From a virus: a stretch of DNA of 39,932 bases. The stretch covers positions 1 to 39,932 of the IMG/VR virus record IMGVR_UViG_3300035111_000018; one strand, given 5' to 3'. How positions within the stretch are numbered: position 1 is the stretch's first letter; every line of letters begins with the position of its first letter. Under the pieces are notes generated by a model. The model was not told the origin of the DNA. It made no database searches and saw only the letters and a list, made by a program, of their open reading frames with translations. Shown here in pieces: positions 28,156-36,930 of this stretch. Made by a program: the position numbers and the translations under genes.

Positions 28156-29295
28156 TTGGAAACACTTCAAGCAAGCAAGTACACCAATAAATTAATAGGA
28201 AATACGGCCTTTATGCTGTTAAATAAGCCTATTGGTGTGTCTTCTGCTAAAGAGCCAGCCATTTCCGGTGAGGCTTTCGCTTCTGAGATGTACGGTTGGA
28301 AAAGTGAAGGAAAAGACGTTACAGTTAAAATAAATTGTATTGGCGGCAGTGTTCTTCAGGGCTGGGATATGGTTGATTCCATAATTGAGACTAAAGCCAA
28401 AACGGAAAACATAGGATTTGCTTACTCAATGGGTGGCATTTGCCTAATAGTAGGTTCCGATAGAACAGCTTACCCACACTCACGCGCAATGATTCACGCA
28501 CCACGCCGTGAAGATGGAAAGAAAGATTATCACACCGAATTACTAAAGGATCAATTCCGCACGATCCTAAAAAATCACACCAAGTTTACAGAACCCGAGA
28601 TCAACGAAATGGTTGATTCAGGCAAAGACTATTTCTTCGATGCTAAACAGCAACTTGAAAAAGGAATGGTTGACCGTATCGCCAATACCGGCGGTTACAA
28701 CAATGAAGTTATGAAGCTTTCAGAGATGGAGGCCTACGCCTATATAAACAAGCAATTTGAAACAGAAAATAACGAAGACATGAACGTAACGGAATTCATT
28801 GCCAAATTATTCCCAGGCAAAAACGATGCAGAGAGCATTATCAACATGGCTCAAATGAAATCGGAAAATGAAGCCCTCGTAAAAGCTAAGGCCGAATACG
28901 AAGCTAAAATTACCGCCCTGGAAACAGAGAACACAACCCTTAAAACAGAAAAGGGCCAAGTTGATGCGAAGGTTAAGGCAGCTACTCTAATCGATGGTGC
29001 TGTGAAAGCTGGCAAGTTCAAAGATATGGATGCAGCCACTAAAGCCAAATGGGTTGAAAATGCTACAGCGAACTATGATGTAGTTAAATCCATGATCGAT
29101 TCTTTGCCTTCAGGTAAGATCGTTGCAGCAGCTACTATTGCTAACGCTGAAAACAAAGGCGGTGGAGATATGACCTATGAGTGGTTAATGAAAAACAATC
29201 CTACTGAGCTTGCCCGCATTGCTGAGGAAGATGTTCCGCTTTTCAATCGCCTTTCTGAAGAATGGGTTGCAAAGCAAAAAGAGGCAGTTAAATAA
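28156..29295 (+). CDS. ClpP-like prohead protease fused to scaffold-like domain
   Basis: 379 residues from TTG 28156; the first ATG is at 28213 (residue 20). The protease part has VKINCIGGSVLQGWDMVDSI, the catalytic Ser in GFAYSMGGICLIVG (Ser91) and His114 in AMIHAPRRE, as in S14 head-maturation proteases. From about residue 200 the protein is a charged coiled coil (ALETENTTLKTEKGQVDAKV), then a helical C-terminus, like a scaffolding protein. So protease and scaffold are probably one polypeptide, cleaved during maturation. The major capsid gene follows 20 bases on. Confidence 0.85.
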   Translation: METLQASKYTNKLIGNTAFMLLNKPIGVSSAKEPAISGEAFASEMYGWKSEGKDVTVKINCIGGSVLQGWDMVDSIIETKAKTENIGFAYSMGGICLIVGSDRTAYPHSRAMIHAPRREDGKKDYHTELLKDQFRTILKNHTKFTEPEINEMVDSGKDYFFDAKQQLEKGMVDRIANTGGYNNEVMKLSEMEAYAYINKQFETENNEDMNVTEFIAKLFPGKNDAESIINMAQMKSENEALVKAKAEYEAKITALETENTTLKTEKGQVDAKVKAATLIDGAVKAGKFKDMDAATKAKWVENATANYDVVKSMIDSLPSGKIVAAATIANAENKGGGDMTYEWLMKNNPTELARIAEEDVPLFNRLSEEWVAKQKEAVK

Positions 29296-29315
29296 TTTAA
29301 AGACCAGAGAAAGAT

Positions 29316-30272
29316 ATGGCATCAGCAAGTTTATTGACCCAGTATTTTTATACTGAAGTTCAGCCCAAGTTATTCGCGATTAACGATTTTCTTTCACGTG
29401 CTGTTAACGATGACGGTTATGTGAATTACGACCAGGTTAATTTACCGCATGCGGGTTCTATCCCATTAGCGACAATTGACCGTGCGGTACTTCCTGCAAG
29501 CGTTTCGTCTCGTACTGACGTGGCTACTTCATATAGCTTGGAAGAAATTACCACAGACCCAACACGTTTGGGACATTCTGAAGAACTTGTCATCAACTAT
29601 AACAAGCGTCAAAGCATTTTGGATCAGCACGCAAGCTCAATTATGACAACATGCGGCGATCGTGCATTGTGGAGATGGGCGGCAGGAGCAAGCGGTGCAC
29701 GTGTTATAAAGAGTACAGGCGTTACAGATGGCGGCACAGCTCAAACACGCACAGCAACAGGCCCAAGCCAGTCAGGAACTAGAAATAGATTCGGTAAAGA
29801 TGATCTTGTAAAGATTCGTCAAATGTTCTTCGCGGACAATGTTATCAAAGGTAACGTTGACCTATCAGGAGTAGCAATTCTTACAGCTCAGCAATATGGT
29901 GACCTTATAGGTCTGCCAAACGTTGCTGAAGCTCAAAAATACGGACGTGCAACTTTCCCAAGTGGAGTAGTTGACCGCGTACTTGGTTTCGATATCTATG
30001 TGCGTTCTAATGTTCTCGTTTACGACAACTCAGACGTATTGAAGATTCAACCAACAGCTAACGGTTATTTAGCAGCGGCAACAGATCAGGATGCAGCTTT
30101 GTTCTTCCATCCTTCAATGGTACGTAGAGCAGTAGGTGCAATTATTCCTTTCGTTCGTCTTAATGATCCACTATACTATGGTGACATTATGGACATGCTT
30201 GTTCGTTTCGGCGCAGCGCCGGTAAGAAATGACAATAAAGGTATTGTAGTAATGATGGAAGATAACGGTTAA
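29316..30272 (+). CDS. Major capsid protein
   Basis: 318 residues, starting MASASLLTQYFYTEVQPKLF. It contains VNYDQVNLPHAGSIPLATID and a SYSLEEITTDPTRLGHSEEL block typical of Bacteroidetes phage capsid proteins. The C-terminal part (FFHPSMVRRAVGAIIPFVRL, YGDIMDMLVRFGAAPVR) resembles the end of HK97-fold coats. It directly follows the protease/scaffold gene, as expected. Codon use is the most biased in the window, consistent with high expression. No processing site can be assigned. Confidence 0.85.
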   Translation: MASASLLTQYFYTEVQPKLFAINDFLSRAVNDDGYVNYDQVNLPHAGSIPLATIDRAVLPASVSSRTDVATSYSLEEITTDPTRLGHSEELVINYNKRQSILDQHASSIMTTCGDRALWRWAAGASGARVIKSTGVTDGGTAQTRTATGPSQSGTRNRFGKDDLVKIRQMFFADNVIKGNVDLSGVAILTAQQYGDLIGLPNVAEAQKYGRATFPSGVVDRVLGFDIYVRSNVLVYDNSDVLKIQPTANGYLAAATDQDAALFFHPSMVRRAVGAIIPFVRLNDPLYYGDIMDMLVRFGAAPVRNDNKGIVVMMEDNG

Positions 30273-30277
30273 TCAAC

Positions 30278-30622
30278 ATGGCAGCAACACAAGTAATTTC
30301 ATACCCAGCAGGTAACGCAGATGTTCAGACACCTACGTATGCAACACCATTGACAGTTAACATTACTAATCTGGTGACTATTATTAATCCAGCAACGTTG
30401 ACTGGCGCTTTAACCATCAATCTAACAATTGATCCTGGTATTAAAGCAGGTGCACGAATCATATTCACCGCACTAAGCGACACGACAGCACGGACAGTAA
30501 CGTTCGGAACTGGTTTCAGATCGCCAACACTTGCGGGCGTAATCAGTAAGACGAAGTCAATTGAGTTCGTGTATAACGGAACTACTTTCGATGCCACTTC
30601 AGTAGGTGTACAAATCGACTAA
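30278..30622 (+). CDS. Strand-rich head or decoration protein
   Basis: 114 residues, rich in Thr/Ile/Val with Ig-like alternation (TPLTVNITNLVTIINPATLT; IIFTALSDTTARTVTFGTGF). The position five bases after the coat gene suits a capsid decoration protein. The sequence also recalls short fibre beta repeats; no family confirmed. Confidence 0.6.
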   Translation: MAATQVISYPAGNADVQTPTYATPLTVNITNLVTIINPATLTGALTINLTIDPGIKAGARIIFTALSDTTARTVTFGTGFRSPTLAGVISKTKSIEFVYNGTTFDATSVGVQID

Positions 30623-30885
30623 TGGCTAAAGAGGATAAAGATAATGTCACACCGAAAGGTGAGGATGTAGCGGAGGCGGCACCGGTAGCGATATCGGTCG
30701 CCGTTTCGCGTGTCTTGTCTGAATCTGATGCTAAAGAATTTGTAAAAATTTCAGGCCTTCAGAATTATTCAGGTGAGTTAATAGTAACGGAAGATCTTAA
30801 TATTTTCCTGAGCGACAATAAAAAAGAGGCTTTGAAACACGCTTCTAAACAGAAGCTTAAATACTTCACGATAACATGGCCCTAA
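30622..30885 (+). CDS. Small head-tail protein, unknown
   Basis: 87 residues: a charged, Ala-rich disordered N-terminus (MAKEDKDNVTPKGEDVAEAA), then a folded part (ELIVTEDLNIFLSDNKKEAL). Shares a base with the previous stop and overlaps the sheath gene start by 10 bases. Function unknown. Confidence 0.65.
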   Translation: MAKEDKDNVTPKGEDVAEAAPVAISVAVSRVLSESDAKEFVKISGLQNYSGELIVTEDLNIFLSDNKKEALKHASKQKLKYFTITWP

Positions 30886-32057
30886 GTAAAGTAACGGTAA
30901 ATTTAGGGGCTAACGGTTTAGGTCGTCGCCCACTGAATCTGGATAAAATATCTGGCTTATTGTTCTACAACAATACGCCTCCATCTGGCTTTGCATCGGT
31001 AGCGGTTCAAAAAGTGTATTCATTATCTGAGGCTGAGGCTTTGGGCATTGCAGAACTTAGTTCAGGTCATGGTGTTGAGTGGTATCACATAAGTGAATAC
31101 TTCAGGATGAACCCTGATGGTGAGCTTTGGATTGGTTATTATGCCGTACCTGGCGGATCATATACTTTTGCTGAAATAGCAACTATGCTATTATCTGCAG
31201 GAGGTGAAATAAGACAACTTGGTGTTTATGCTAATGGGCTGACTTATGCCAGCACTCAGCTAACCACTATTCAGGCTATCTGGGCGGCAATGGACGATGC
31301 TTACAAACAAGTTGACATTTTATATGTCGGCAACACATCTGCCGTAACTGCGGTTACCGGATGGTCCTCTATTGCAGATACGCGTGCACTCGCTTGTCCT
31401 AATGTAACGGCCGTAATTGGTCAGGATGGATCAGGAGCAGGCAAAGCACTATTTGTTTCTAAGGCTTATACAATCTCGCATTTAGGTGCGTTGTTGGGTG
31501 CGCTTTCGAAAGCAAGCGTTGAACAATCCGTTGGAAATCCTGACAACTTTAACTTTTCAAACGGCACTGAGTTAGAAATCCCTGCCCTTGGAAATGGTGA
31601 TTTAGTTTCGGCATTGACTTCATCATCTTTAGGTGGATTGAAAGATAAAGGTTACGCTATTTTGAGAAAGTATACACCTGATATTTCAGGTACTTACTCA
31701 GAGCGCGTACCAACCGCAACGCCTTCAACGGATGATTATGCATGGATTGAGGTAAGGCGTACAATTAACAAGGTCATTCGACTTGTTCGTTCTGCCCTGA
31801 TTCCAAAGCTTCAAGCGACACTATATGTGAAGGCCGATGGAACGTTGCGAGATGACACGGTAGGTTTCTTCCAGGATCTTGCTCAAAGCCCTTTGGATCA
31901 AATGAAAAATGACGGTGAGATTAGCGACGCGCAAGCCTTGGTTGATCCCACTCAGGACGTTTTAGGTACATCGACGCTTACGATCAGCGTTGCTGTTATC
32001 CCTGTAGGAATTGCCGAACAGATCGTTGTAAATATTGGACTTGTAACTAGCTTATAA
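30876..32057 (+). CDS. Contractile tail sheath protein (DUF2586-like)
   Basis: 393 residues. GLGRRPLNLDKISGLLFYNN at the start, then YFRMNPDGELWIGYYAVPGG, VTAVIGQDGSGAGKALFVSK and SHLGALLGALSKASVEQSVG. The conserved C-terminal domain (DYAWIEVRRTINKVIRLVRS ALIPKL) interlocks in sheath assembly. The full-length sheath plus a tube gene directly after it shows that the phage has a contractile tail. It overlaps the upstream gene by 10 bases. Confidence 0.9.
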   Translation: MALSKVTVNLGANGLGRRPLNLDKISGLLFYNNTPPSGFASVAVQKVYSLSEAEALGIAELSSGHGVEWYHISEYFRMNPDGELWIGYYAVPGGSYTFAEIATMLLSAGGEIRQLGVYANGLTYASTQLTTIQAIWAAMDDAYKQVDILYVGNTSAVTAVTGWSSIADTRALACPNVTAVIGQDGSGAGKALFVSKAYTISHLGALLGALSKASVEQSVGNPDNFNFSNGTELEIPALGNGDLVSALTSSSLGGLKDKGYAILRKYTPDISGTYSERVPTATPSTDDYAWIEVRRTINKVIRLVRSALIPKLQATLYVKADGTLRDDTVGFFQDLAQSPLDQMKNDGEISDAQALVDPTQDVLGTSTLTISVAVIPVGIAEQIVVNIGLVTSL

Positions 32058-32059
32058 CT

Positions 32060-32488
32060 ATGGCAGTAATAGGATTACCATTAATAAACGGAGTTGAGTA
32101 TGTTCACGCGAATATTCTCATTAATATCCTTGGAGCTCCTGTAGTTGGAGTGACTGACATAAAGTACAGTGACATTCAGGCAATTGAGAATAACTATGCG
32201 ACTGGATCAGAACCTGTAAGCAGAACTTTCGGAACGATTGTTTACGAAGGATCTATTACACTTTTGCAAAAAGAGGTTCAGAGATTAAGTGCAGCAGCAC
32301 CTAATGGAAGAATACAAGATATTCCAGATTTTGATATCGGTGTAAACTTTGGAACTGAAGTTGGAGACTTCCAACGTCACAGACTTGTAAGGTGCAGATT
32401 CAAAGGCCGTTCAATGGCATCAACAGTTAACAACACACAAATTGAAGAGGAATTGCAATTAGCAATAGGAACAATAAAATACGTTTAA
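32060..32488 (+). CDS. Tail tube protein
   Basis: 142 residues. MAVIGLPLINGVEYVHANIL and GVTDIKYSDIQAIENNYATG, then IGVNFGTEVGDFQRHRLVRC and EEELQLAIGTIKYV, give the beta-barrel tube pattern common after Bacteroidetes phage sheaths. It starts two bases after the sheath stop. Hexameric rings would line the sheath. Confidence 0.85.
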   Translation: MAVIGLPLINGVEYVHANILINILGAPVVGVTDIKYSDIQAIENNYATGSEPVSRTFGTIVYEGSITLLQKEVQRLSAAAPNGRIQDIPDFDIGVNFGTEVGDFQRHRLVRCRFKGRSMASTVNNTQIEEELQLAIGTIKYV

Positions 32489-32508
32489 CCCAATAACTCC
32501 GCAACGTT

Positions 32509-32814
32509 ATGGCAGAAGAAAAAAAAGAAGTTCCTAAGGGAGCGTTCCAATCATTAACAGTCCCTTTAAATAGGGAAAAAACATCTTTCGCAACATTTCA
32601 TTTGAAGGATCTTACTGAGGATGTTTATATGTATCTCATGACCTTGATTGATGAGCAAAAAAGTAATGTTGCCGCAAAGACATTTGTTAAAACATTATGG
32701 ATAGGAGGTGATGATCCTGGAATACTTGAAAATAATCTGGTTGCATTGCTTGCCACTCGCAAAATAATGTACACTTTAATGACTCCACTAGATGGAGAGT
32801 TAAAAAAAAATTAA
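32509..32814 (+). CDS. Tail assembly chaperone, short (G-like) form
   Basis: 101 residues. Ends ELKKN at the TAA at 32812-32814, immediately after the A9 slippery run. The N-terminus (EVPKGAFQSLTVPLNREKTS) and the helical middle (TEDVYMYLMTLIDEQKSNVA) fit tail chaperones placed between tube and tape measure. It likely coats the tape measure during tail assembly. A -1 shift yields the longer form. Confidence 0.8.
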   Translation: MAEEKKEVPKGAFQSLTVPLNREKTSFATFHLKDLTEDVYMYLMTLIDEQKSNVAAKTFVKTLWIGGDDPGILENNLVALLATRKIMYTLMTPLDGELKKN

Positions 32815-33029
32815 GTGATACATTAAAGTGCGACCGTGATAAGAACGGGTTAATTGATCTAAAAAGAATCGGGGAACATGGCGGAATAGTACAACGCATG
32901 GCCCTTATAAGATTCTATCTTCATGAAAGACCTAAAAACATAACTGAATTTGCGGAAGCATGGAATCACTTATCTTTCGCATTACAATTTGATGGAAAGC
33001 TTAGAGTAACTGAAAAGATCAAAGGATGA
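32509..33029 (+). CDS. Tail assembly chaperone, frameshifted (GT-like) form
   Basis: The -1 frame opens at the A run and continues for 73 residues (KLSDTLKCDRDKNGLIDLKR, then GIVQRMALIRFYLHERPKNI, TEFAEAWNHL) to the TGA at 33027-33029. That TGA overlaps the tape-measure ATG as ATGA. This extension has no good start of its own, so it should be made only by frameshifting at 32802-32808, giving a G-T fusion of about 173 residues as in lambda-like phages. The T part would contact the tape measure. Confidence 0.75.
32802..32808 (+). promoter_or_regulatory. Slippery heptamer A AAA AAA (-1 programmed frameshift)
   Basis: Zero frame reads TTA AAA AAA AAT TAA. Slippage by -1 keeps both Lys tRNAs paired and continues AAA TTA AGT into the T frame. 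The A run (32802-32810) is nine long and a stop lies one codon downstream, the classic setting for tail-chaperone frameshifting. Confidence 0.8.
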
Positions 33030-34579
33030 ACGAAAAGGCTATTTATGAAATTGTCTTAAAAAATCAGAAGTTCAACAATGATCTAAAGGACACAGAAAAG
33101 CAACTCAATCATTTTGAAGGTTCTTTAAAAGATATTCAAAGTACAATAGTAACTGCTTTCTCAGCGGGGGCATTAATAGCTTTTGGAAACGAGGCTTACA
33201 AAACATCCACACAATTACAATCTCTTCGAAACTCAATAGTATTCGCTTCAGGATCTTCTAAAGAAGGCGCTGAAAATCTTAAATTCCTTTCTGATATTTC
33301 TGAACGAATGGGCCTTAATCTATTGGCGACAACAGAAGGTTTTAGAACATTCTCAGGTGCTTTGATAGGATCTAAATTCGAAGGTCAGAAAGCGCGTGAC
33401 ATTTTCGAAAAGATATCTACCGGTGTATCCGTTATGGGCCTTAGTGCTGATGACGCTAAGGGTGCTTTTCTAGCACTTGGTCAGATGGTATCAAAGGGTA
33501 CAGTTTCAGCTGAAGAATTAAGAGGACAGTTAGGCGAACGTTTACCAGGTGCATTTCAGATTGCTGCAAGATCACTCAATGTGACCACAAAACAACTTGG
33601 TGACATGCTGAAGGCCGGAACTGTTCTTACAGAAGATTTTCTACCTAAATTCGCTGATGAAGTAGAAAAAACTTTCGGCGGAGGACTCTCAAAGTCAGCA
33701 CAAAGCCAAGCTGCTGATATGGCCCGAATAGAAAATCTATGGTTAGGATTTAAAAGCATTGTAGGTGATGTTGAAGGGTTCTATATTCACAAAATTGTAG
33801 GTGGCAACGAAGATGTTTCTAAATCATTCCAGACTCAAAAACAAGAGGTTGAAGGATTAGAAAAAAGTCTTAATCCTTTGGTTGATCGTTACAAAGAAAT
33901 TTCACGAAAGTTAAATCCAACCATTGACGAAAGTAATGAGCTAAAAAGTATCATCAATACAATTGCAATGCAGATGCCATCAGCCATTACAGCTTGGGAT
34001 AATTACGGGAATGCAATTGACATAAATACTGCAAAGATTCAGAAAAATATTACTACAAACCGAGAGGCATTACGAATATTAAATCGTGAAGCAATAGAAA
34101 GTAAAGAAGCCGAATTATCATCAGCGGCCCAAAATGCCATAGGATTAAAAGAAATATTAAACAATCCTAATGCTGGTGAGGTATGGAAACGAGAAGCGGC
34201 ATCACAATTACAAGGTCTTACAGGATCAGGAGGTATAATTGAAATATTGCGTAACGAATTGGATGACCTCAAAGGGGGTAATAGAAATTCAGATTTATTA
34301 AAAGGTGTGGCCGATAGAAATAAATTATTTGCCGGTCTAACACCGGGTGATACAGCTTCAACAGGTGGAGTTACGACTAAAAAATCAGGCATGTCATCAT
34401 CTTCAGGGAGTGGAATTGATAAAGTATCAAGCGCAACCAGAAATGTAAACATAACCATCAATAAGCTTTTAGAAGTAAATAATAAAAACGCTGGCGAAAT
34501 GCTAGACTCTGCTTTCCTGAAGAAACTTCAGAAGGCATTATTAACGGTAGTAAATGATGTAAACATAGTGGCGCAATGA
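33026..34579 (+). CDS. Tape measure protein
   Basis: 517 residues. The N-terminal helical region (LKDTEKQLNHFEGSLKDIQS) and AFLALGQMVSKGTVSAEELR, GQLGERLPGAFQIAARSLNV, MLKAGTVLTEDFLPKFADEV are the conserved tape-measure N-terminal domain. The C-terminal third is Ser/Gly- and Asn-rich. Tape length sets tail length; 517 residues would suit a short to medium tail. No lytic domain is visible. Confidence 0.9.
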   Translation: MNEKAIYEIVLKNQKFNNDLKDTEKQLNHFEGSLKDIQSTIVTAFSAGALIAFGNEAYKTSTQLQSLRNSIVFASGSSKEGAENLKFLSDISERMGLNLLATTEGFRTFSGALIGSKFEGQKARDIFEKISTGVSVMGLSADDAKGAFLALGQMVSKGTVSAEELRGQLGERLPGAFQIAARSLNVTTKQLGDMLKAGTVLTEDFLPKFADEVEKTFGGGLSKSAQSQAADMARIENLWLGFKSIVGDVEGFYIHKIVGGNEDVSKSFQTQKQEVEGLEKSLNPLVDRYKEISRKLNPTIDESNELKSIINTIAMQMPSAITAWDNYGNAIDINTAKIQKNITTNREALRILNREAIESKEAELSSAAQNAIGLKEILNNPNAGEVWKREAASQLQGLTGSGGIIEILRNELDDLKGGNRNSDLLKGVADRNKLFAGLTPGDTASTGGVTTKKSGMSSSSGSGIDKVSSATRNVNITINKLLEVNNKNAGEMLDSAFLKKLQKALLTVVNDVNIVAQ

Positions 34580-35169
34580 TACCAGTTCCAAACATAAAGG
34601 ATCGTGTACCGGAATTACTGAATAGGATAATTCCGCACTATAATATTCAACCGGAAGAGCAAAGCGACACACCGGACTTAATAAGCATACTTGGAACACC
34701 AGTCTATTCAAATCTTCAATTTAAGATGGTGTCAGGGACAAGTCTTGACAACTCGTTAAACGTAGGCGGACAGGGTAGCGACAGTGATGTTATTCTAAGA
34801 ATAGATACTTGTTTGATTACCGTTACTCAGGACAATATTATCAACAGCACTGAGATACAAGGCGGCCGGCCCGTACTTGAATACATTGGGCAGAGTAATT
34901 ATAACATCATGATTCAAGGTGAGCTCGTTACGCAGTTCTCAAATGTATTCCCACACGACGAATTAAGCTTACTTAATGAATTATGCAATCTTAAAAAGCC
35001 TTTGCCAATAGCATCAAATTTCCTGAATATATTTTCGATTGATACGCTTGTGGTCATTCGTCCGACATTCGGTGAGCGACCAGGCGGAAGAAACTCAGTG
35101 CCTTTTCAATTGGAATGCATTTCAGATTACCCGTTAGAATTTAAGTTGAATGATACGTCTTTCGTCTGA
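34576..35169 (+). CDS. DUF6046-like tail protein
   Basis: 197 residues. ISILGTPVYSNLQFKMVSGT, IDTCLITVTQDNIINSTEIQ and GRPVLEYIGQSNYNIMIQGE match a Bacteroidetes phage family placed between tape measure and hub; DUF6046 by my recollection. Probably a distal tail or tail-initiator adaptor (LysM-adaptor-like place). Overlaps the tape measure by ATGA and the hub gene by 20 bases. Confidence 0.75.
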   Translation: MIPVPNIKDRVPELLNRIIPHYNIQPEEQSDTPDLISILGTPVYSNLQFKMVSGTSLDNSLNVGGQGSDSDVILRIDTCLITVTQDNIINSTEIQGGRPVLEYIGQSNYNIMIQGELVTQFSNVFPHDELSLLNELCNLKKPLPIASNFLNIFSIDTLVVIRPTFGERPGGRNSVPFQLECISDYPLEFKLNDTSFV

Positions 35170-36133
35170 TATAACCATAGGGCCAGCTAATTTCAATTTC
35201 GTAAATGAAGTTGAGATTACTTCTACGTGGGAAAATCTTACAGACACGTGTCGTATAGTAATGCCTAATAACATAAGACCAAAATCAAACGGTAATGTTA
35301 CGTATGAGATAACGGCAGGCGCAAACAACATTTGGAAACGAGGCGATTCAGTTGTGGTTAAGTTAGGTTATGATGACAATAACGCACAGATATTCAAAGG
35401 CAAATTAAAAATGATTAGTCCTAAGAAGCCTTTAGAGTTTGAATGTGAGGATGATATGTATGTGCTAAAACAATCAAGTGTTAAGTATAGCACGCCGTCA
35501 GCAACGCTTAAAAGTCTTATGACTGCAATAGTGCCCACTGGTATTACTGTAGAGACTGAAGATATTACACTAGGAAAATTTGTAGTTACTAATGCATCAG
35601 TGGCGGAAGTTTTGGACTACCTAAGGAAGAAATTTGGCCTTTCTTCCTACTTCCTGCCATCTGGTAATTTATATGTCGGGTTCGCTTACAGAAACATTAC
35701 AGGAATAGCAACAGGAGTGCTGAATGAATTCACCTTTCAAAAAAACATTATTGATGATTCCCAATTGAAGTATACGCGTGATGACGATACGCGGTTCAAA
35801 GTTACTGCTATAAATATCAAACCTGATAATACCAGAAAATCGGTTGTTGTTGGCGATACGCTAGGTGAACAGAGAACGCTTTACTTTTACGATGTTACCG
35901 ATAGTGAACTCACTACATTAGCGACAGAATCGCTTCAAAAAATGAAATACGAAGGGTTTACAGGATCGTTTTTAACCTTCCTGCAACCTACTGTTCGACA
36001 TGGTGACGCGATCAACATTGTAGATCCAATAATCCCTGATCGTAACGGTGCTTACTTAGTTCGAAAGGTAGTTACGCGTTTTGGAATGGACGGAGGTCGC
36101 CAGGAAATAACTTTAGATAGAAAAATAGCATGA
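35150..36133 (+). CDS. Baseplate hub protein (gpD/gp27-like)
   Basis: 327 residues. NFVNEVEITSTWENLTDTCR at the N-terminus, IWKRGDSVVVKLGYDDNNAQ with IFKGKLKMISPKKPLEFECE is the first barrel, then LRKKFGLSSYFLPSGNLYVG and a C-terminal VVTRFGMDGGRQEITLD. This is the hub arrangement of gpD-like proteins, which hold the spike. The start ATG lies 20 bases inside the previous gene. Next gene is coupled by ATGA. Confidence 0.8.
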   Translation: MIRLSSDITIGPANFNFVNEVEITSTWENLTDTCRIVMPNNIRPKSNGNVTYEITAGANNIWKRGDSVVVKLGYDDNNAQIFKGKLKMISPKKPLEFECEDDMYVLKQSSVKYSTPSATLKSLMTAIVPTGITVETEDITLGKFVVTNASVAEVLDYLRKKFGLSSYFLPSGNLYVGFAYRNITGIATGVLNEFTFQKNIIDDSQLKYTRDDDTRFKVTAINIKPDNTRKSVVVGDTLGEQRTLYFYDVTDSELTTLATESLQKMKYEGFTGSFLTFLQPTVRHGDAINIVDPIIPDRNGAYLVRKVVTRFGMDGGRQEITLDRKIA

Positions 36134-36627
36134 GCATAAAAGAAGCTATTCAAAAGATAATGGAAGAGAAGATCGGCGGATCTGCTTCTATGTTATGCAC
36201 CGTCACGGCTGTTGATGGGTCTACATGTTCAGTTACTACGTTGGATACTGAGATTGATTTATATGGCGTACGTCTTCAGGCTGCGGCCTCTAACGGGATA
36301 TTGCTAAAGCCTAAAGTAGGATCTATTGTAGTCATTACTCCGATCACTGATTTTGAATTCGTGGTTGTAATGTTCAGTGACATTGATGAAATAACGCTTT
36401 TGGATGGTTCTTTCGGTGGCCTTACAAAGACGCAGGAACTTAAAACGCAATTGGATAAGACAAATCAAGTAGTTCAGGCGTTAGTAAATTCACTTACTAC
36501 CTGGACACCGGTGGCAAACGACGGCGGCGCGGCATTGAAAGCCTTTGCAACATCTGCATTAGCTGGTAAAGTTGTTGGAGACTATACAGATATTGAAAAC
36601 ACACTTATAAATCATGGCCAAGTCTAG
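36130..36627 (+). CDS. Baseplate spike protein, gpV/OB-fold type
   Basis: 165 residues. SMLCTVTAVDGSTCSVTTLD followed by LLKPKVGSIVVITPITDFEF and VVVMFSDIDEITLLDG is the OB-fold start of gpV/gp45 spikes. The C-terminal part is helical and Thr/Ala-rich instead of a long beta-helix, and no iron-binding HxH tip is visible, so the point may be formed by another protein. It overlaps the next gene by 14 bases. Confidence 0.75.
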   Translation: MSIKEAIQKIMEEKIGGSASMLCTVTAVDGSTCSVTTLDTEIDLYGVRLQAAASNGILLKPKVGSIVVITPITDFEFVVVMFSDIDEITLLDGSFGGLTKTQELKTQLDKTNQVVQALVNSLTTWTPVANDGGAALKAFATSALAGKVVGDYTDIENTLINHGQV

Positions 36628-36928
36628 CACATATCTAACAAGGGATTCACAATCGGTCTATGACTTGGCTGTACAATTGTATGGTGATGTGTCTAAGATT
36701 GGGATTTTACTGAAATTATTCCCAAATTTGGATAGCGCTATTAGTCTGAATTCACCTATTGTAGTTGAAACTCAGATTGACCCGATCGCTATTTTCTTCA
36801 GTGATAACAGAATAATTGTTGCTACTGATATTATTCCGATAGTGTCAACTCCTTCAAGGGTATTGCGCGAAGATGGTTCTTTCGCATTACGTGAAGATGG
36901 TAGTTATATTTTACGAGAAACAGCTTAG
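36614..36928 (+). CDS. gpX-like tail protein with C-terminal repeat
   Basis: 104 residues. TRDSQSVYDLAVQLYGDVSK then IGILLKLFPNLDSAI and SPIVVETQI resemble the LysM-like fold of tail protein X, which binds near the hub. The C-terminus is a three-fold repeat (VLREDGSFA / LREDGSYI / LRETA) that could form a short triple-beta stalk. Next gene starts two bases downstream. Confidence 0.7.
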   Translation: MAKSSTYLTRDSQSVYDLAVQLYGDVSKIGILLKLFPNLDSAISLNSPIVVETQIDPIAIFFSDNRIIVATDIIPIVSTPSRVLREDGSFALREDGSYILRETA

Positions 36929-36930
36929 TT

